Assembly: GCA_025642065.1 (NCBI GenBank)
Contig: JAODUP010000559.1
Location: forward strand, 62,001 to 126,000
Origin: Paralvinella palmiformis
Lineage: Eukaryota > Annelida > Polychaeta > Terebellida > Alvinellidae
Direction: 5' to 3'
DNA length: 64,000 nt
This document shows positions 50,833-63,689 of this stretch, one piece after another. Below the pieces are notes generated by a model. That model was not told the DNA's origin, searched no databases, and saw only the letters and a program-made list of their open reading frames with translations. Position 1 is the first letter of the stretch, and each line of letters begins with the position of its first letter. The position numbers were made by a program, and so were the translations under genes.

Positions 50833-51657
50833 ATAATTCTAGTTTTTCCCAAACCCACTGTGAAGTATTATAGCTCCAAAATTAAAAACAAATTACAGTA
50901 AGATTTATTTATAGTAAACAATACGGTATCGGTATTATCAGAACTTATATTAGAATGTGAATACAGAGGCGACTCTAAATCTTATAAAGGGGCAGTCATA
51001 TATTTCGTATAACCAAAGATCGTATTGGGGTCTTTGGTATAACTACATGCAAATAGACCGATCCCGCTACGCATGCGCATTTGGATCCCGAGCGAGTAAT
51101 TGTTAGGTCAGAAAAAAATATGCCAACCGGCCGGTATAGCTTAATTGATAGTCAATGGGACTGTTTGAAACAAGATGGATTTTAACACTCCGACTGAGCG
51201 AAGAGCATGGTCAATCTAGAACTAACTCACATATTTGGATACGTGAATCTATTCTGAATGTAGATAGCATGTTTTGATATACAGGTATATGTAAAGAGTG
51301 CCCTAAAATACGATCTCATTGAAGGTTTTGTTAAAACAACAAATCGAATCCGGCAATCTTTTTTGTCAAAGGTGCAACAGGTACACTATTTTTCGCGAAT
51401 TAAGCCATGAATTCAGCATTTATTTATGGTTCCAGTATATTGGTAACACCACATGTAAGTGTTAACATTGTAAAAATGGTATATTAATTTTTGGATTAAA
51501 TGTTTTTGTAGGAAACTTCAAATTCAAAATTTCTCAATTCCAATTCAAAATTTCTCAATTCCAATTCAAAATTTCTCAATTCCAAATTTCTCAATTCCAA
51601 TTCAAAATTTCTCAATTCCAATTCATATTTTTAAATAATCAATTGACCCCATGTCTG
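48407..51657. mobile_element. Second TIR element copy, split by the 2.8-kb duplicated block
   Basis: The left part (48407-48595) begins CAGACATTGGGGTCAATTC and matches 42988-43190, including the GAGTAGATACTCCGAGTACC segment and GTCATGGAAGAAATATTT. The right part (51428-51657) resumes with GGTTCCAGTATATTGGTAAC, equivalent to about 43555 of the first copy, and ends CAATTGACCCCATGTCTG. About 365 bp of the 43-kb copy's interior is missing and replaced by the block 48596-51427. The left end abuts a (TA)n tract, like the first copy. Confidence 0.7.
48596..51427. repeat. Duplicated block, copy 1 (inside the TIR element)
   Basis: Starts TTAACATCCATCCTTCATC and ends CAGCATTTATTTAT. It is nearly identical, in the same orientation, to 52187-55070. 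Only about six differences are visible in the first 900 bases. It contains no recognisable gene: the frames of 71 codons (48944-49159, minus) and 61 codons (49700-49885, plus) persist in both copies, but that follows from the recent duplication. A compound (TA)n(TG)n tract is at 50770-50830. A degenerate tRNA-like head (GGTATAGCTTAATTGATAG) is at about 51135. Confidence 0.9.
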
Positions 51658-51662
51658 ACACC

Positions 51663-51762
51663 AAGTCAAAGATGAAACACCATTAAGATATGCCTACGCC
51701 AAGATTCGAACACGGGTGATAGTGGTCTGTGGTCCAACACGCTACCGCTCGACCACGGAGAG
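51663..51762 (-). repeat. SINE family A, 5' half
   Basis: AGTCAAAGATGAAACACC, CGCCAAGATTCGAACACGGG and GGTCCAACACGCTACCGCTCGACCACGGAG are the reverse complement of the head and first body part of family A. The 3' part is absent. It begins directly after the end of the TIR element. Confidence 0.7.
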
Positions 51763-52186
51763 AGAAATCCATTCAAGTGTCATTTGGAGAAGAAAATTTA
51801 ATCTGAACTGTCGCCGTTTTTACAGAGCATGTCGAAGCAGTCTACCAATTCAAGTGCATCGGCAGTTTAAAACCTTTCTGGATCAATGATACAGAATGAT
51901 CCAGCTCGTATCGATATCGGCGCTGCACGCGATGAGATAGCACAGTCATGTCAGGATTGTGCTAACAACTTATAAACCTACAAATTACCAAACACCTGTT
52001 AGATCCTGTTATCTCTTCTCCATCAGTAAGATATCACCTTATTGTAGTTTGTTTAGCAAGGTTTTATTACAATACTTGTTACTCTACTCGACTCATTTCA
52101 ATATTCTTTATTTGGTATATCGATATATAGTTTTTTAATCTATTGTTAAGATTAATCTAATTATGCTTCTTCTTCTTTTTAGGGGG
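51763..52186. other. Spacer between duplicated blocks, no gene seen
   Basis: Unique AT-rich sequence with no recognised feature. It ends in a short TTCTTCTTCTTTTTAGGGGG stretch immediately before copy 2 of the duplicated block. Confidence 0.5.
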
Positions 52187-54369
52187 TTAACATCCATCCT
52201 TCATCATATCTAATTTTATATACCTAATTTTGGGGCGGGGGGTTGAGAAATATGTTAACTTTAGGTGGTATTTCAAGACGTTTCAAGACACATCCCCCCC
52301 CCACACACACACACAACACTTAATAACACACATGCGCCCGGACGACCAAGAGCCATCACCAAGAAGAAGAAAAAGCTGTCTGTGACGAAATTCTCGTGGA
52401 ATTGGAAATCATTTCGTTATAACGGTATATACTTCCTCGTGTGAAGTTCTAAATCTAGGTGCAGCTGGTTTCTGATGTCAACAATCGCCACACAATAATT
52501 TACCGCTAAATATTGAAATAACGAGTATTTTAGTTATCTGATTAGAGAGAAATCCGTAGTTATTTTATAATTTATTCCAACATTATATTCCGGATGATGA
52601 CAATATTTTACGCCAGGAAAATATTCGGTTACAAGAATCCGTTTCGTTGGAAGTAAACTATTCTTGACTGGGCAAATCTGTAAAGACTGGGCATATATGT
52701 CAGTCGGCGATTTAATTAGGAAACGGATTAGCTTCGCTAACGCTGTCAACTGCTTTAGTACGTATGTCCCTTTTTATGGCCTACCACAAAAACTATAAGT
52801 GTGTTTAATAATGATCGATATACAAGCAATTAGGTCAGTCTAATTCCTCGGCGATTGTCTGTCGTGTTTCGAACGTTTTCCAAATGATATTGAGAAAACA
52901 TTGATTGCTGGTGTTGTTGAAATTTGGGGTAGAGACATCTGGCGGTCGTCTTTTTGGGTACAGCTACCTGGTGTTACTGTTGGCCTTGGTGATGTCAGAT
53001 ATTACTGATGAGATGTCACATCTATTTAAATAGACTGGCAAGACAAATCAGAGTCGTATTTCGTTTTTATTGCAGTTTATTACAATCACACTTCGGTTAA
53101 ACCGAATTGTCATTTTCAAAAATATTTGTAATTTTGAAGACTATATACGTAAAAAAGTTCGAATATTGGTCGCTGGATTAACAATTGAAAATGCACCAAA
53201 TAAATTTCAAATTTCGTTATATATCAATTGTATCCTACTGGGACCGAAAAATCATCAGTTTTCGTTATAAACATTTCGTAATATCCGAGTTTATTTACTA
53301 TGGAAGTAAATGGGAGCTTGACCCGATCAGCCTACCATTTTGATTTAGGTCTAGGTATACTATTTCGACACATTCCAGCTAGTTTTTATAATAAACTTTT
53401 ACTTGGTAGCCACACAAATCCATCACCCACGGCCAAATGTCACCACTTCCCAAAAGATGTACCCACACTCAGGGTTAGAAGCTAGTTGTTGGTGAGAACA
53501 GCGAGCCTAGCGAAGGTATGGTAGGGCGGGTTTGGGAGCATGCCTCAATCAGTTATATTAATGTGTGTAAGACATGATGCGATTCACAAGCATAAAAGCA
53601 TTTTGACAAAGGCGGGACATTTAAATAATGAGCCCTCTATAGTTGCTCCATAAGACGCTTCGTCATTGACCAAAATATGTAAACAGGTCGCGAAGCAGCC
53701 AATCAAAGGGCTTCATGCACGCGGTCATTAATGCCACCAGCTTCTTGTGAACTTCTTTTCACGATATTCCCCAACACCCCCCCATTATGTGTATTAGCCC
53801 AGCGTGCTAATAACATACACGTGTACATATTCTAATAGCCCACAGGTATTTCTATTAGTCCGGGGCTAATGAGCTAGCGCTTATTCGATCTCCGCCCACA
53901 CGTAACGCAATGGTTGATATAATAACTTGAAGAAATAAACTATCTGTTGAATATTCGAGTTTAAGTCTCTTCCAATCATAACGTTCGGTAAACGCATTAG
54001 GCGTTTAAATACGATATTATATCAAGGAACAGCTGATGGGTATTATGATCGTGCTGGATGCATTATAACAATCATAACTTATAAAATATGAGCTTAAACT
54101 AAATTAACAAAAATAAAATAGTTAAAGGGTAACTTTTTTATTTGTTCTGAACTGGCTTCGTATAGTGTGCGAAATCTTACGGTCTTTTATAAATACTGTC
54201 CTTATAAAAAATATATTTTGTATGCATATTTCGGAGTAATTCTATTGTAGTCGAACATTCAAACAAACCTGATTCGTATACTTTCTACGAACCTATATAT
54301 AGACTACCTCATTTAGAGTCGAATTAAGACCTTTAGAGACCATATAAACACTTAAAACATCATGGTACC

Positions 54370-54479
<110 letters not shown>

Positions 54480-54706
54480 ATGTAATTCAAAATAAAAACA
54501 ATTCTGAACCGCAAAATAAAATTTTACTTTCAAAATTAAAAACAAATTACAGTAAGATTTATTTATAGTAAACAATACGGTATCGGTATTATCAGAACTT
54601 ATATTAGAATGTGAATACAGAGGCGACTCTAAATCTTATAAAGGGGCAGTCATATATTTCGTATAACCAAAGATCGTATTGGGGTCTTTGGTATAACTAC
54701 ATGCAA

Positions 54707-54725
54707 ATAGACCGATCCCGCTACG
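54707..54725 (+). repeat. 19-bp inverted repeat, left arm
   Basis: ATAGACCGATCCCGCTACG. The exact reverse complement is at 55609-55627, 883 bases further on. The same 19-mer is at 51053-51071 in the other duplicate, but without a right arm there. Confidence 0.8.
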
Positions 54726-55070
54726 CATGCGCATTTGGATAATTGTTGGGTCAGGAAAAAATATGCCAACCGGCCGGTATAGCTTAATTGATAGTCAATG
54801 GGACTGTTTGAAACAAGATGGATTTTAACACTCCGACTGAGCCAAGAGCATGGTCAATCTAGAACTAACTCACATATTTGGATACGTGAATCTATTCTGA
54901 ATGTAGATAGCATGTTTTGATATACAGGTATATGTAAAGAGTGCCCTAAAATACGATCTCATTGAAGGTTTTGTTAAAACAACAAATCGAATCCGGCAAT
55001 CTTTTTTGTCAAAGGTGCAACAGGTACACTATTTTTCGCGAATTAAGCCATGAATTCAGCATTTATTTAT

Positions 55071-58000
55071 TCAGTACAGAAATAAAAATGTAAACTAGAG
55101 ATGTGGCTGTTTTATATTTCTCTCACATTCGTCAAAAGAATAGTGCATTTTATTCTGAAATTTGTGTCGGTTAAAACGTAAACAATCCTGCTGAAGAAAC
55201 AACGCTGTCAGCGTGGCGGTTGTGTCAAAATTTTGAATATTCAGTATCACGTGATCACTGCTGCTACTCGCATCAAGTCCCTGGGCGAAATGAGACTGGT
55301 GCACGGCTTAACAAGCTCCGCCTTTATAGAGCTATATGCAAATGAGCTGGCTGATATGTTGCACGTGTTTAATATTGAATGTAAACATGGCGGAAATATA
55401 ATACTTTTCTTACCTTTGTAAGACAACAAATTAACCATAGTTAGGTATAGGAAATATGCAAGATTGAACGGAACAAAATTTCTATTTGCTTTCGTTGTTG
55501 AAAAAACGTGGGGTGGTCATGTGTCTCGTAATCCGAACTTCAGCTTGAGCAGTCGCAGCTTTCTAACCTAACACCGAGCTTCGAACATTTTCCGCTTGGT
55601 GTCGCAGTCGTAGCGGGATCGGTCTATAAACCTTGCCAACTAATTTTTGCGGGCTTTTGTACTTCAGACCACCGCTGGGTACACCCCAGAGGAGCGGTGG
55701 CTGAGTTTCATGGTTTTCAATCTAGGCCGGATTCTTATTCTGAACATCTCGGGTTGAACAACGATCTACTGCGTAATACAATTGGAATTCAGATAGGAAA
55801 ATACTTCTAGTGATAGATTAGTTTCTTGTTGTTCAGCATATTTCATTATTAAATGTTGTTATTGTCAACAAAGTGAAAAAATTTAATTTAATATTTCTTG
55901 AGCGAAGTACGCTATATAGTAAGTAGCCTATCGGTTATCGCTTGAAAATTGAAATGGCGAAAGACGGGGTTTATTTACACTGTAAAATCAACTCATGCCA
56001 CAAATTCACAGCGATCATGTTTGAAACTATTTTTATTCAACTCACAGCGCCACGTGGCGGAATAAATTATATTAAATTCTATACAGTCCCCCTTTGATTT
56101 ACGTGAAATAAGTCACAAATGCAACATTTGAATGCCGGATTATTGCACTATCAATCAATGGTTTTGTGTAAGACAATATGTCTCCGATGTGATGAGTATT
56201 TTCGATCCAAATAGCACACCCGTTTATTTATTAGAATTATGCCATCTATGCCGGTTTATTATCACTGACATGCGCATGCGCCATGAGTCTCCTGCTAGAC
56301 GATGGATAACGTTCTACACGGAAAATGACCACAAATAAAACAAATCGTTGAATATATGTATGAATTGTCATGGTAGAATGATAATATTACAACTGCCATG
56401 TCCATTTTCGATATTATTATAAATGGCCAAAGACGTGTATTTAAGAAACAATATGGGAAGGCCACCGCCTATACGTAAACGTTCGCTACGAATACGGCAA
56501 TCCGCTAGTAGATCTACACGGGAAATGTGTTCTGCGAACTACCATGCACATAGAATTTCCAATTTAATCTATTTTGTTTACTAAATCAGTCTTCTTTGAA
56601 TAGAGACATACTAAATATCACCTTATCTTACATTTTCCTTTACTGCCTGTAGGAATCGTGGAGTATTATCACCGGTAATGATCACTAAAATATACAAACA
56701 AATCTCGCGTACGCACTAAAAGAGAAACAGTGATCCAGAATCTGCGTTTAATGGGTTGTGTTGACGACACGATTGTAATGGTTCAAAATCCTGCCGCCAG
56801 ATGTCACTAGCTTAATTGTCCTTTTCATAGAGATCGGCAATCCTCGGTAAATCCTATTCGATAAAATCAAATACTATTATCTGTTTTTGACAGTTTAAAA
56901 GCAGATTAGTTTTCAGTGCGAAATCCTGAACAGGGTTTACTATTCACTGAAATAATCGTTTGTTCATAGTCCCTTCGCTTCAAATTTGTGGGGAAATGTA
57001 GAAGGTATATTCAGGCTTATAATATAAGATATTAAACTCACAACTTATTTCTAACTGTGGCCTAACAAATAGGACAGCTTATCTTTCAGAAGTAAAAAAA
57101 AAACATTTGAAATACAGATGGCTATTTCGTATTATCAAACCCACACTAAAATATAAATTTAATTCATTTCTCACGTATTTATTGGAGACATCTGGATATT
57201 ATAGAAAGAACAGGTCACGCCGGATTAAGGTAAAGTATTATAATATATTTTTAATAAACTTATCTACTTTTATCATTGGAAAAAGACTTTGGTTATATCC
57301 AGAGCCGGTGTTTTATGACTTAGCTGAAAATAGTTCAGCTGGTTTCTTGTCACCGGGGTCAATTGCTAGCCAGCCTCTGATTTGCCAGTACTTCGGGAAT
57401 CTCCGGAATGAAAAAGGATACCAATAAATGTAGAGTATCTCATTACAAAAGATAAACACAATATATAGTAAACAAAATGTTACGTTAGCAAATACACTGC
57501 ATATGCTTTCATTTTCACTTCTTAAACAACTTGTGTTGTGTTGATGTGTCATTAAGCTTTAGTTAGTCACTTTTCTACTTTGGGAATGTTTATCTTAGTG
57601 GATTGGTCATTCAGGAAAATTCTCCATAGTATTACTGTTTTAAAAGATAAATGATACCCTATTGATTCTTTATATATTAGTTGTGTGACAAAGTGTTAAT
57701 ATATATATATATATTATATATATATATATATATATTTGTAATGTGTGTATATGTAATAAAATATTATTGCTTTGAGGAGGTAAGTAACTTTTAAAATTCT
57801 TAACCAATTTTCAGGATTTATTAATGTGTATCTTCATATGCAAAATAAAAATGTATGTGTATAACTTTAAATGAAATTTCAAAAACATTCACAGCTTAAC
57901 ACTCATGTAAAATGGCTAAATATTTTACCCAAGTGAAAATATCTAGAAAAAATACAAATATTTATTGAAAACAATTCCTTTTTTTACAGAAATAGATGAT

Positions 58001-58430
58001 GGTCCCGAAAATGAAATAAATATATAATGAAGAAAATATATAAATATGTAATGAAGAAATATCAATATTTGTACGAAACAAAACACCTTTTGTTGTATTG
58101 CTTTCTCGCCTTGGAGATACTTAGCATTTTATCTTACACGAATACAAAATGCACAATAATATCTATTGCTGCTTGTTTATAACTTTAATTGTCTTCTACA
58201 ATTATTTTATCAAAGTTCAGCATGAAAGAATTTAGTTGTTTTTTTTGCAATTTTGTTGCACTGAACTTATGGTTCACATATCAGTGAAACTGCTGAAGTT
58301 CAAATCGGGAAATGGTGTTCAAGTTCTCTGAGATTTTGATGACACTGAGAAAATTACCTTTTAATTTCAGTAGATGATAAAGTGACATTATGTGGGGCAT
58401 CATTTAGAAAAGAACATTTGAGCTCTTTTT
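55071..58430. other. Gene-free region with unrecognised open frames
   Basis: The short frames at 56132-56338 (68 codons) and 57107-57427 (106 codons) have no family I recognise. The second ends in a polar, non-repetitive stretch (residues ~65-106), so a decayed transposon gene is possible. A (TA)n tract lies at about 57698-57735. An NRF1-type palindrome TGCGCATGCGCC is at 56271-56282, but without an associated gene. Confidence 0.35.
55609..55627 (-). repeat. 19-bp inverted repeat, right arm
   Basis: CGTAGCGGGATCGGTCTAT, the exact reverse complement of 54707-54725. It lies outside the duplicated block, which ends at 55070. It may mark the ends of a DNA element of about 920 bp, but no target duplication was seen. 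Confidence 0.8.
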
Positions 58431-58439
58431 ATTTGTACG

Positions 58440-58945
58440 TACACCTCGATCTCTTCTTCTTCTTTTCAATCCAGTTTCAAGTTTGTCAACAATTGAGTAA
58501 AAGGTGTCGATAGGAATTAATTTATCTCTGTCATCCAGATCTTCGTCTGGCGCATCTAAGTCACTGGATGCCTCCTTTCAACGCATTTCCTTTGCAATTG
58601 CTTTATATATTTCAAAGTCATCTATTGAAGAACGCAGTTGGTCAGCTCTATTGATCCATACAGATCTGCATATATTTTAAAGTTCACATCCTAATTTTGC
58701 AGGACTTTACTTAATTGCTCTACGAAGATATTCCCAAAACAATTATAATTCTAGCTCTTGCATCTTATCCACAGTATTGTTTATTTCTCTTCTAGTGTCT
58801 CCCTTTTGTGACTGGTCTTCAGCTATCTATATATTCGAAAAATTCCAAAACATGAAGGAAACATTTCAGAATTATCAGCCTCGATCCGATCTGCATGGTA
58901 TCAGAGAGGGACTTTAACATTATTTCATCTCCAATACAAACTTTT
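58440..58945 (-). pseudogene. Possible hAT/ZMYM-like transposase remnant
   Basis: Minus-strand translation across frames gives RADQLRSSIDDFEIYKAIAK, then ASSDLDAPDEDLDDRDKLIP and IDTFYSIVDKLETGLKRRRR, broken by several stops. The pattern F/Y-x-x-I-x-D-K-L-x-x-x-L-K-R-R resembles the region before the catalytic core in hAT-derived zinc finger MYM-type proteins. I am not certain; a decayed host gene or another transposon is possible. Confidence 0.35.
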
Positions 58946-58949
58946 ATTT

Positions 58950-59590
58950 CAAAATTTAATTCCAGTGTAGAGTAGAAATTAAATGCCACTTGACAGCAGA
59001 CAATTAACAGGACATCGGCCTACCAGATTTAGGGAATGGGCTGCACACGGCACATATATGACAAACTTGTTATGTTCTAAAACCTTTTTGCTGCATCAAC
59101 TTAATTATCGCGCCCATGTTTGTTTGCGGCGTTGTAGTAGGACTGACCCCTACATTTTGGGAAATTAAGTTCACAAACTTCACGTAACTCCTGCAACACC
59201 TGATTTGCCACTTACTCACCGGTGAGGCTTCTCATTTCCAGAATGGTTAGGACGCGTTCAATAAGTTGTTCATGTTTTAAGTATCTAAGTACAATACTCA
59301 TAACTGATCCATGTGTAATAGATCTGGTATTAATATTAATTATTTAATAGGTCTGGTCAACTGACAAACGAAAATAACCAGAAGAATTTATTTCGTCAAC
59401 AACGAGCGCGTTGCACCATGGTGTATGGATGTTATGGCGGGAAGTATGACCGGCTTCCGATGTACTAGCACCGGAATGTTTCTGGGAAAGTTCAGCTTTT
59501 AGATAAGTTACACCAGTGAAACTGGTGTATTTTGTATATTGTGCAATATATATTTAATATATTTAGTTGATTATGTGAACTGGTGTCCAG
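58950..59590. other. Gene-free stretch
   Basis: No gene or repeat unit was recognised between the possible transposase remnant and the LINE fragment at 59.6 kb. Confidence 0.4.
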
Positions 59591-59599
59591 TAGCCATCC

Positions 59600-59905
59600 C
59601 CCCAAAAACGGGTCATTCAGTCAGATACTATTGCAGGTGTCTGTGTGTGTCTCGTCTCAAGTCGTATAGTTATTGTGCATTTAGTGTTGCAGCCCCCACT
59701 TTGTGGAATAGGTTGGTGGCAGATATTAGAAATACGTCGTCTCACCTGTTCAAGGTTGCTTTCACAGATAAAATAATTATCACTTACAGGGTTTTTACAG
59801 ACAAATTATTTGGGGTATTATTATATTACATATTATTTGTACATCGCCTTTGAATGCCTCATGCTAGTAAGGGCGCTTTATTAAATATACATTATTAGTA
59901 TTGTA
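59600..59905 (+). pseudogene. LINE ORF2 C terminus and 3' tail
   Basis: The frame reads SRLKSYSYCAFSVAAPTLWN, RLVADIRNTSSHLFKVAF, the well-known C-terminal block of LINE reverse-transcriptase proteins. After the TGA near 59851 the tail CATGCTAGTAAGGGCGCTTTA, TTAAATATACATTATTAG follows, also seen at 22622-22665 (minus) and 29885-29960. It is a 5'-truncated copy. Confidence 0.75.
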
Positions 59906-60055
59906 CCACTTGTATGTCGATGATGCACAGCTGTATATATGCCTGGATCCTGACAATGAGTTAAATTACACCTCTTCTTTGAACATTTTAGAACATCGTA
60001 TTGCTGATATTTGGCAAAGGTTAAATGATTAAATTAAAGATTACATGATAATAAA
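59906..60055 (+). pseudogene. LINE reverse-transcriptase fragment with YVDD box
   Basis: The reading frame gives HLYVDDAQLYICLDPDNELN, YTSSLNILEHRIADIWQRLN, then a stop. YVDD is the catalytic YxDD motif of reverse transcriptase. It lies downstream of a C-terminal LINE fragment, the reverse of the order in one element, so it is a separate insertion or a rearrangement. Confidence 0.75.
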
Positions 60056-60067
60056 ACAAATATGATA

Positions 60068-60172
60068 TAAGTCAAGGATGAAACAACCTTTAGATATGCC
60101 AACGCCGGGATTCGAACACGGGTGGTAGTGATCTGTGGTCCAACACGCTACCACTAGACCACGCAGGCGCAT
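60068..60172 (-). repeat. SINE family A, 5' half
   Basis: GTCAAGGATGAAACAACC, GCCGGGATTCGAACACGGG, TCCAACACGCTACCACTAGACCACGCAGGCGC is the reverse complement of the family A head and first part of the body. Confidence 0.75.
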
Positions 60173-60179
60173 GTGATCA

Positions 60180-62580
60180 GTAGATACTAGCTACACGAAT
60201 ACTTATCCCCCACCCCCATTATGTTACATCCTCATCAGTTTTTCACATATTGATGAAATACTTCAGATCCAGATACTGAAATAATACCTATTAACCTATG
60301 ATGACTAATACGGTGATAATTTTAATTTGTAATATTGATTGTTCTGCTGTTTGGCCTTTTATTTCATTTTACTATAAAATGATGCGTATAAATAAAGTTT
60401 TGAAATTTCAGTATTTTGTGTCTTTTTGTTTATTTGCATGTAGCTATCAATTACAGACTGTTGAATTAAATTACTATTTTCCAGCACTTTATTACCATTT
60501 TTCAGGACAAACTATGCAAGATTTAAAGGTAATAAATAAAGATACTTCGGAAAAAGCACATAATATTTATTTATTCAATGTATGATCGATTAATGACATT
60601 TTTATGGTACAGCCTCTTGCTCGTCCCTTCTATAGCTGTCTGATTCATCCACTTTTATTAAAATTTTAACTAACATGGGATATCATTATCAAGACAATAT
60701 ATAATAATAATAATAACAGTTTTATACGGTAGCCCATTTCAATTATCCCTCTCGGAGTAAAATTTCGAAACTGAAAACCCCAAATCACTTCTCTCGGGAT
60801 CTACATTTCAAATGATGTCAGGTCAAAAATAGGCAATGGTCCAACTTTATGTTGATAGATCTGTGAAATTCCCAGGTCAAACGAATTATATATGAAATAT
60901 TGTATATATTTTACGTTTTCCTTGATAGAACATTAAGATTACGAAAATAATTGGTACGTTTAGTCTAGGTACATAAATAAGATATCAATCTTAAAATAAT
61001 TGTTACCTGACGACATTTGGTGAAGTTGATGTGAAAGCACAATAAGAACAAGAAATAGATTTGGTAATGTTAATACTGACATTTAATATTTCGTGTTAGT
61101 ACCTAAACAAATTAAAATAAATTAATTAACAAATAAAACACACAATTAATATTTAAGATATCGTAAGCATTCAACATATTTGAGCAGTATACACTTTTTT
61201 CCTGTTGCGTTTTTTGTTTTAATGTAAACCGAAATAATTAATAAATTTCCACCAAATACAAAGAAATAGTGGGATTAATTGAATTATCCTGGGTGATACT
61301 TACATTATAGGATTTATATGTGAAAATAAAGAAGATTGACACTTAGCATCAAAACCTAAATCTATTTATCATAAGACGAATATTGGAATGACGTCACAGC
61401 CAACAACCTCAGTAAATCAACGATGGTGGACGATTGAGATATAATAGACAAGGCTTGGATATGTTTTTATAGAACTATCATTGTATAATTCTGCGGGAAA
61501 TCGAGCATTGACGCCAATGAACAAAACCCGGAAATAGTTATTAAAAATGCACGCGTCAAAGGTCTCAATAAAAATGATCGGAATTCCCTCAACTAAGACA
61601 TATTCCTGTAATAATCAGATGGACGTTTTATGGCATCAGATAATTGAAAGCTTATCGACTTGTTATCTGATGAAAACGGTTAAGGCTGAATCATTAATTC
61701 GTGTGATTGTGCATACTAGTGTTCAGCTAGCGATGTAGAGTTTCAATTGTTACAATAAAAACACGGGCATTAAATAAATGATCTAATATCCAGGCGTTCC
61801 ATCTTACTTATAGATGTTATCAATACGAAACTGGAAAGTTTAACAAAAAACACGAATAAGAAATGGGTAACAAATAGGTCCGTTATATGTGTAATGAACC
61901 AAAGTTTACGGTGAATTCACCCTCACATTTTTACCCAATCGGTTGAAAAAATGTGGTATTTGTTATTTAATCGTGATTTATGCCTTCAAAACATCATTTC
62001 ATTTACGAGGATTAGGGTTGATATCATTTGAATATTTCATTGAGATCGTTCCCATGTTTGCGAGTTGATACTCAACAACAGGAATATTTTTCAATATCCT
62101 ATGCAAAATAACATCGCAAAATCCGAAATCGTAATAATAAGAATTCAAGCCTTATTTATGTATATTATACAATAATGTCCAGTGTTCAGATTACGATATT
62201 GTTTCACGGACATTATTATAACTTTAGCACAGACCATTCTCTGTAGCATATCCATCTATCACTGTATGGGGTATAATATAATCTCTGTCTAGACTCTAAC
62301 ATATGAAATAAATCAATTATACAAAGGCCAGATTACTCAAGCAAATTTTCTACACGCAAGAAAGAACGGATTTTATTTACTGCATGATCTTACTTAATTG
62401 TAATAAAACCAGGTCATTTAGTCATCAATATGCAGCATAAACACTGTTTATCACCAATATTCTCATAATTATTGTATACAGGAGTTATAATTGGCACTTC
62501 ATTCTAATTACAACCAAATTAATACAAAATACATCAGGTGATAGCATCTAACGGAAAATACCACTTATAGTCTTAGGTAT
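60180..62580. other. Gene-free AT-rich region
   Basis: No exon or repeat unit was recognised. The open frames at 60298-60585 and 61547-61738 have no known family. The first contains hydrophobic patches but nothing that supports a real gene. Confidence 0.4.
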
Positions 62581-62588
62581 ATACTTAG

Positions 62589-62590
<2 letters not shown>

Positions 62591-62668
<78 letters not shown>
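62591..62668. repeat. Compound (CA)n(TA)n microsatellite
   Basis: About 14 CA units run directly into about 24 TA units, immediately before the LINE 3' end at 62670-62690. Confidence 0.95.
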
Positions 62669-62669
<1 letters not shown>

Positions 62670-62671
<2 letters not shown>

Positions 62672-63460
62672 ATTTATTTATTTTTATTTATTGATATACC
62701 ATATTTATATAGCACTCTTTTCATAGAATATATCATGTTCAAAAGTACTTTTCAAGACAAGACACATTAAAGTCAATTGTTAAAATGATATGATAAAATA
62801 TACATTTGCTGTAAAATGAAATATTACATTATAGAGGTATTTAATATTATGACGTAACAACATAAGAAGAACAAGAAATACAAATAAGTACAAATAAAAC
62901 ATAACCAACTAAGTTAAATCATTATAATATATTGTTATAAGATTATCTCCAACTAATATAGACTAGAAGACAAAATAAGATATAAACATATTATACTGGA
63001 CTAGAAAATAATGCATTCCAGAGACTAGCTGCTTCATAATTAAAACATCTTTTACCATATGATATAGTCCGCATCTTTGTAACTACTAATAGCTTGTGTA
63101 TTCTGTGATCTGAGGGTCATGCTTGGTGTATATATTTGCAACAGGTCTCTCAAGTACACAGGAGATTGGTCGTACAATGCCTTATACTTGTGGACTAACA
63201 GCTAATACTGTGCTCGATATTATACTGGCAGACAATGAAGTTTCTTTAACATGGGCGTAATATGGTTATGTCGAACTGTCCAAATGTCCACGTTGTAGCT
63301 GGTTCATCATGGTATCCGATAGTCCACGGAAGAGCGCATTATAACAGTCCAGTCTCGACATAACGAGCCCATGCACCAATGACTTAGTAGCATCGCTAGA
63401 TAAATAACGCCCGATACTTCCGATGCTGCGCAGTTGTGGGTATTGTGGTTTCTCTGCCAA
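62670..63460 (-). pseudogene. LINE fragment, reverse-transcriptase C-terminal part and 3' end
   Basis: An open 64-codon frame (63460-63266) contains QLRSIGSIGRYLSSDATKSL, VHGLVMSRLDCYNALFRGLS, NQLQR, the 'LVHALVTSRLDYCNSLL' block of LINE ORF2. The minus-strand 3' end near 62690 reads AGAGTGCTATATAAATATGG, TATATCAATAAATA, a typical LINE tail. The interior between 62800 and 63260 is decayed. Confidence 0.7.
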
Positions 63461-63689
63461 TTATTAGGACGATAGAGCCGTAATTAAAGCAGTAATGGCA
63501 TATCCTATTATACTCTGACACAGAGATTTACAGTGCTATTATTAGAGCACTGAGCTACAACGCTATATGCCATGTTTAAATCCGACTCATGTCTTTGTTT
63601 GTCGTACCTTTCCCAAATCGGTTACCCTCAAATAATATATCCCAGGTATGACCAGAATTAAAACGAAATGCTTTTACTTCTCCGCTCTT

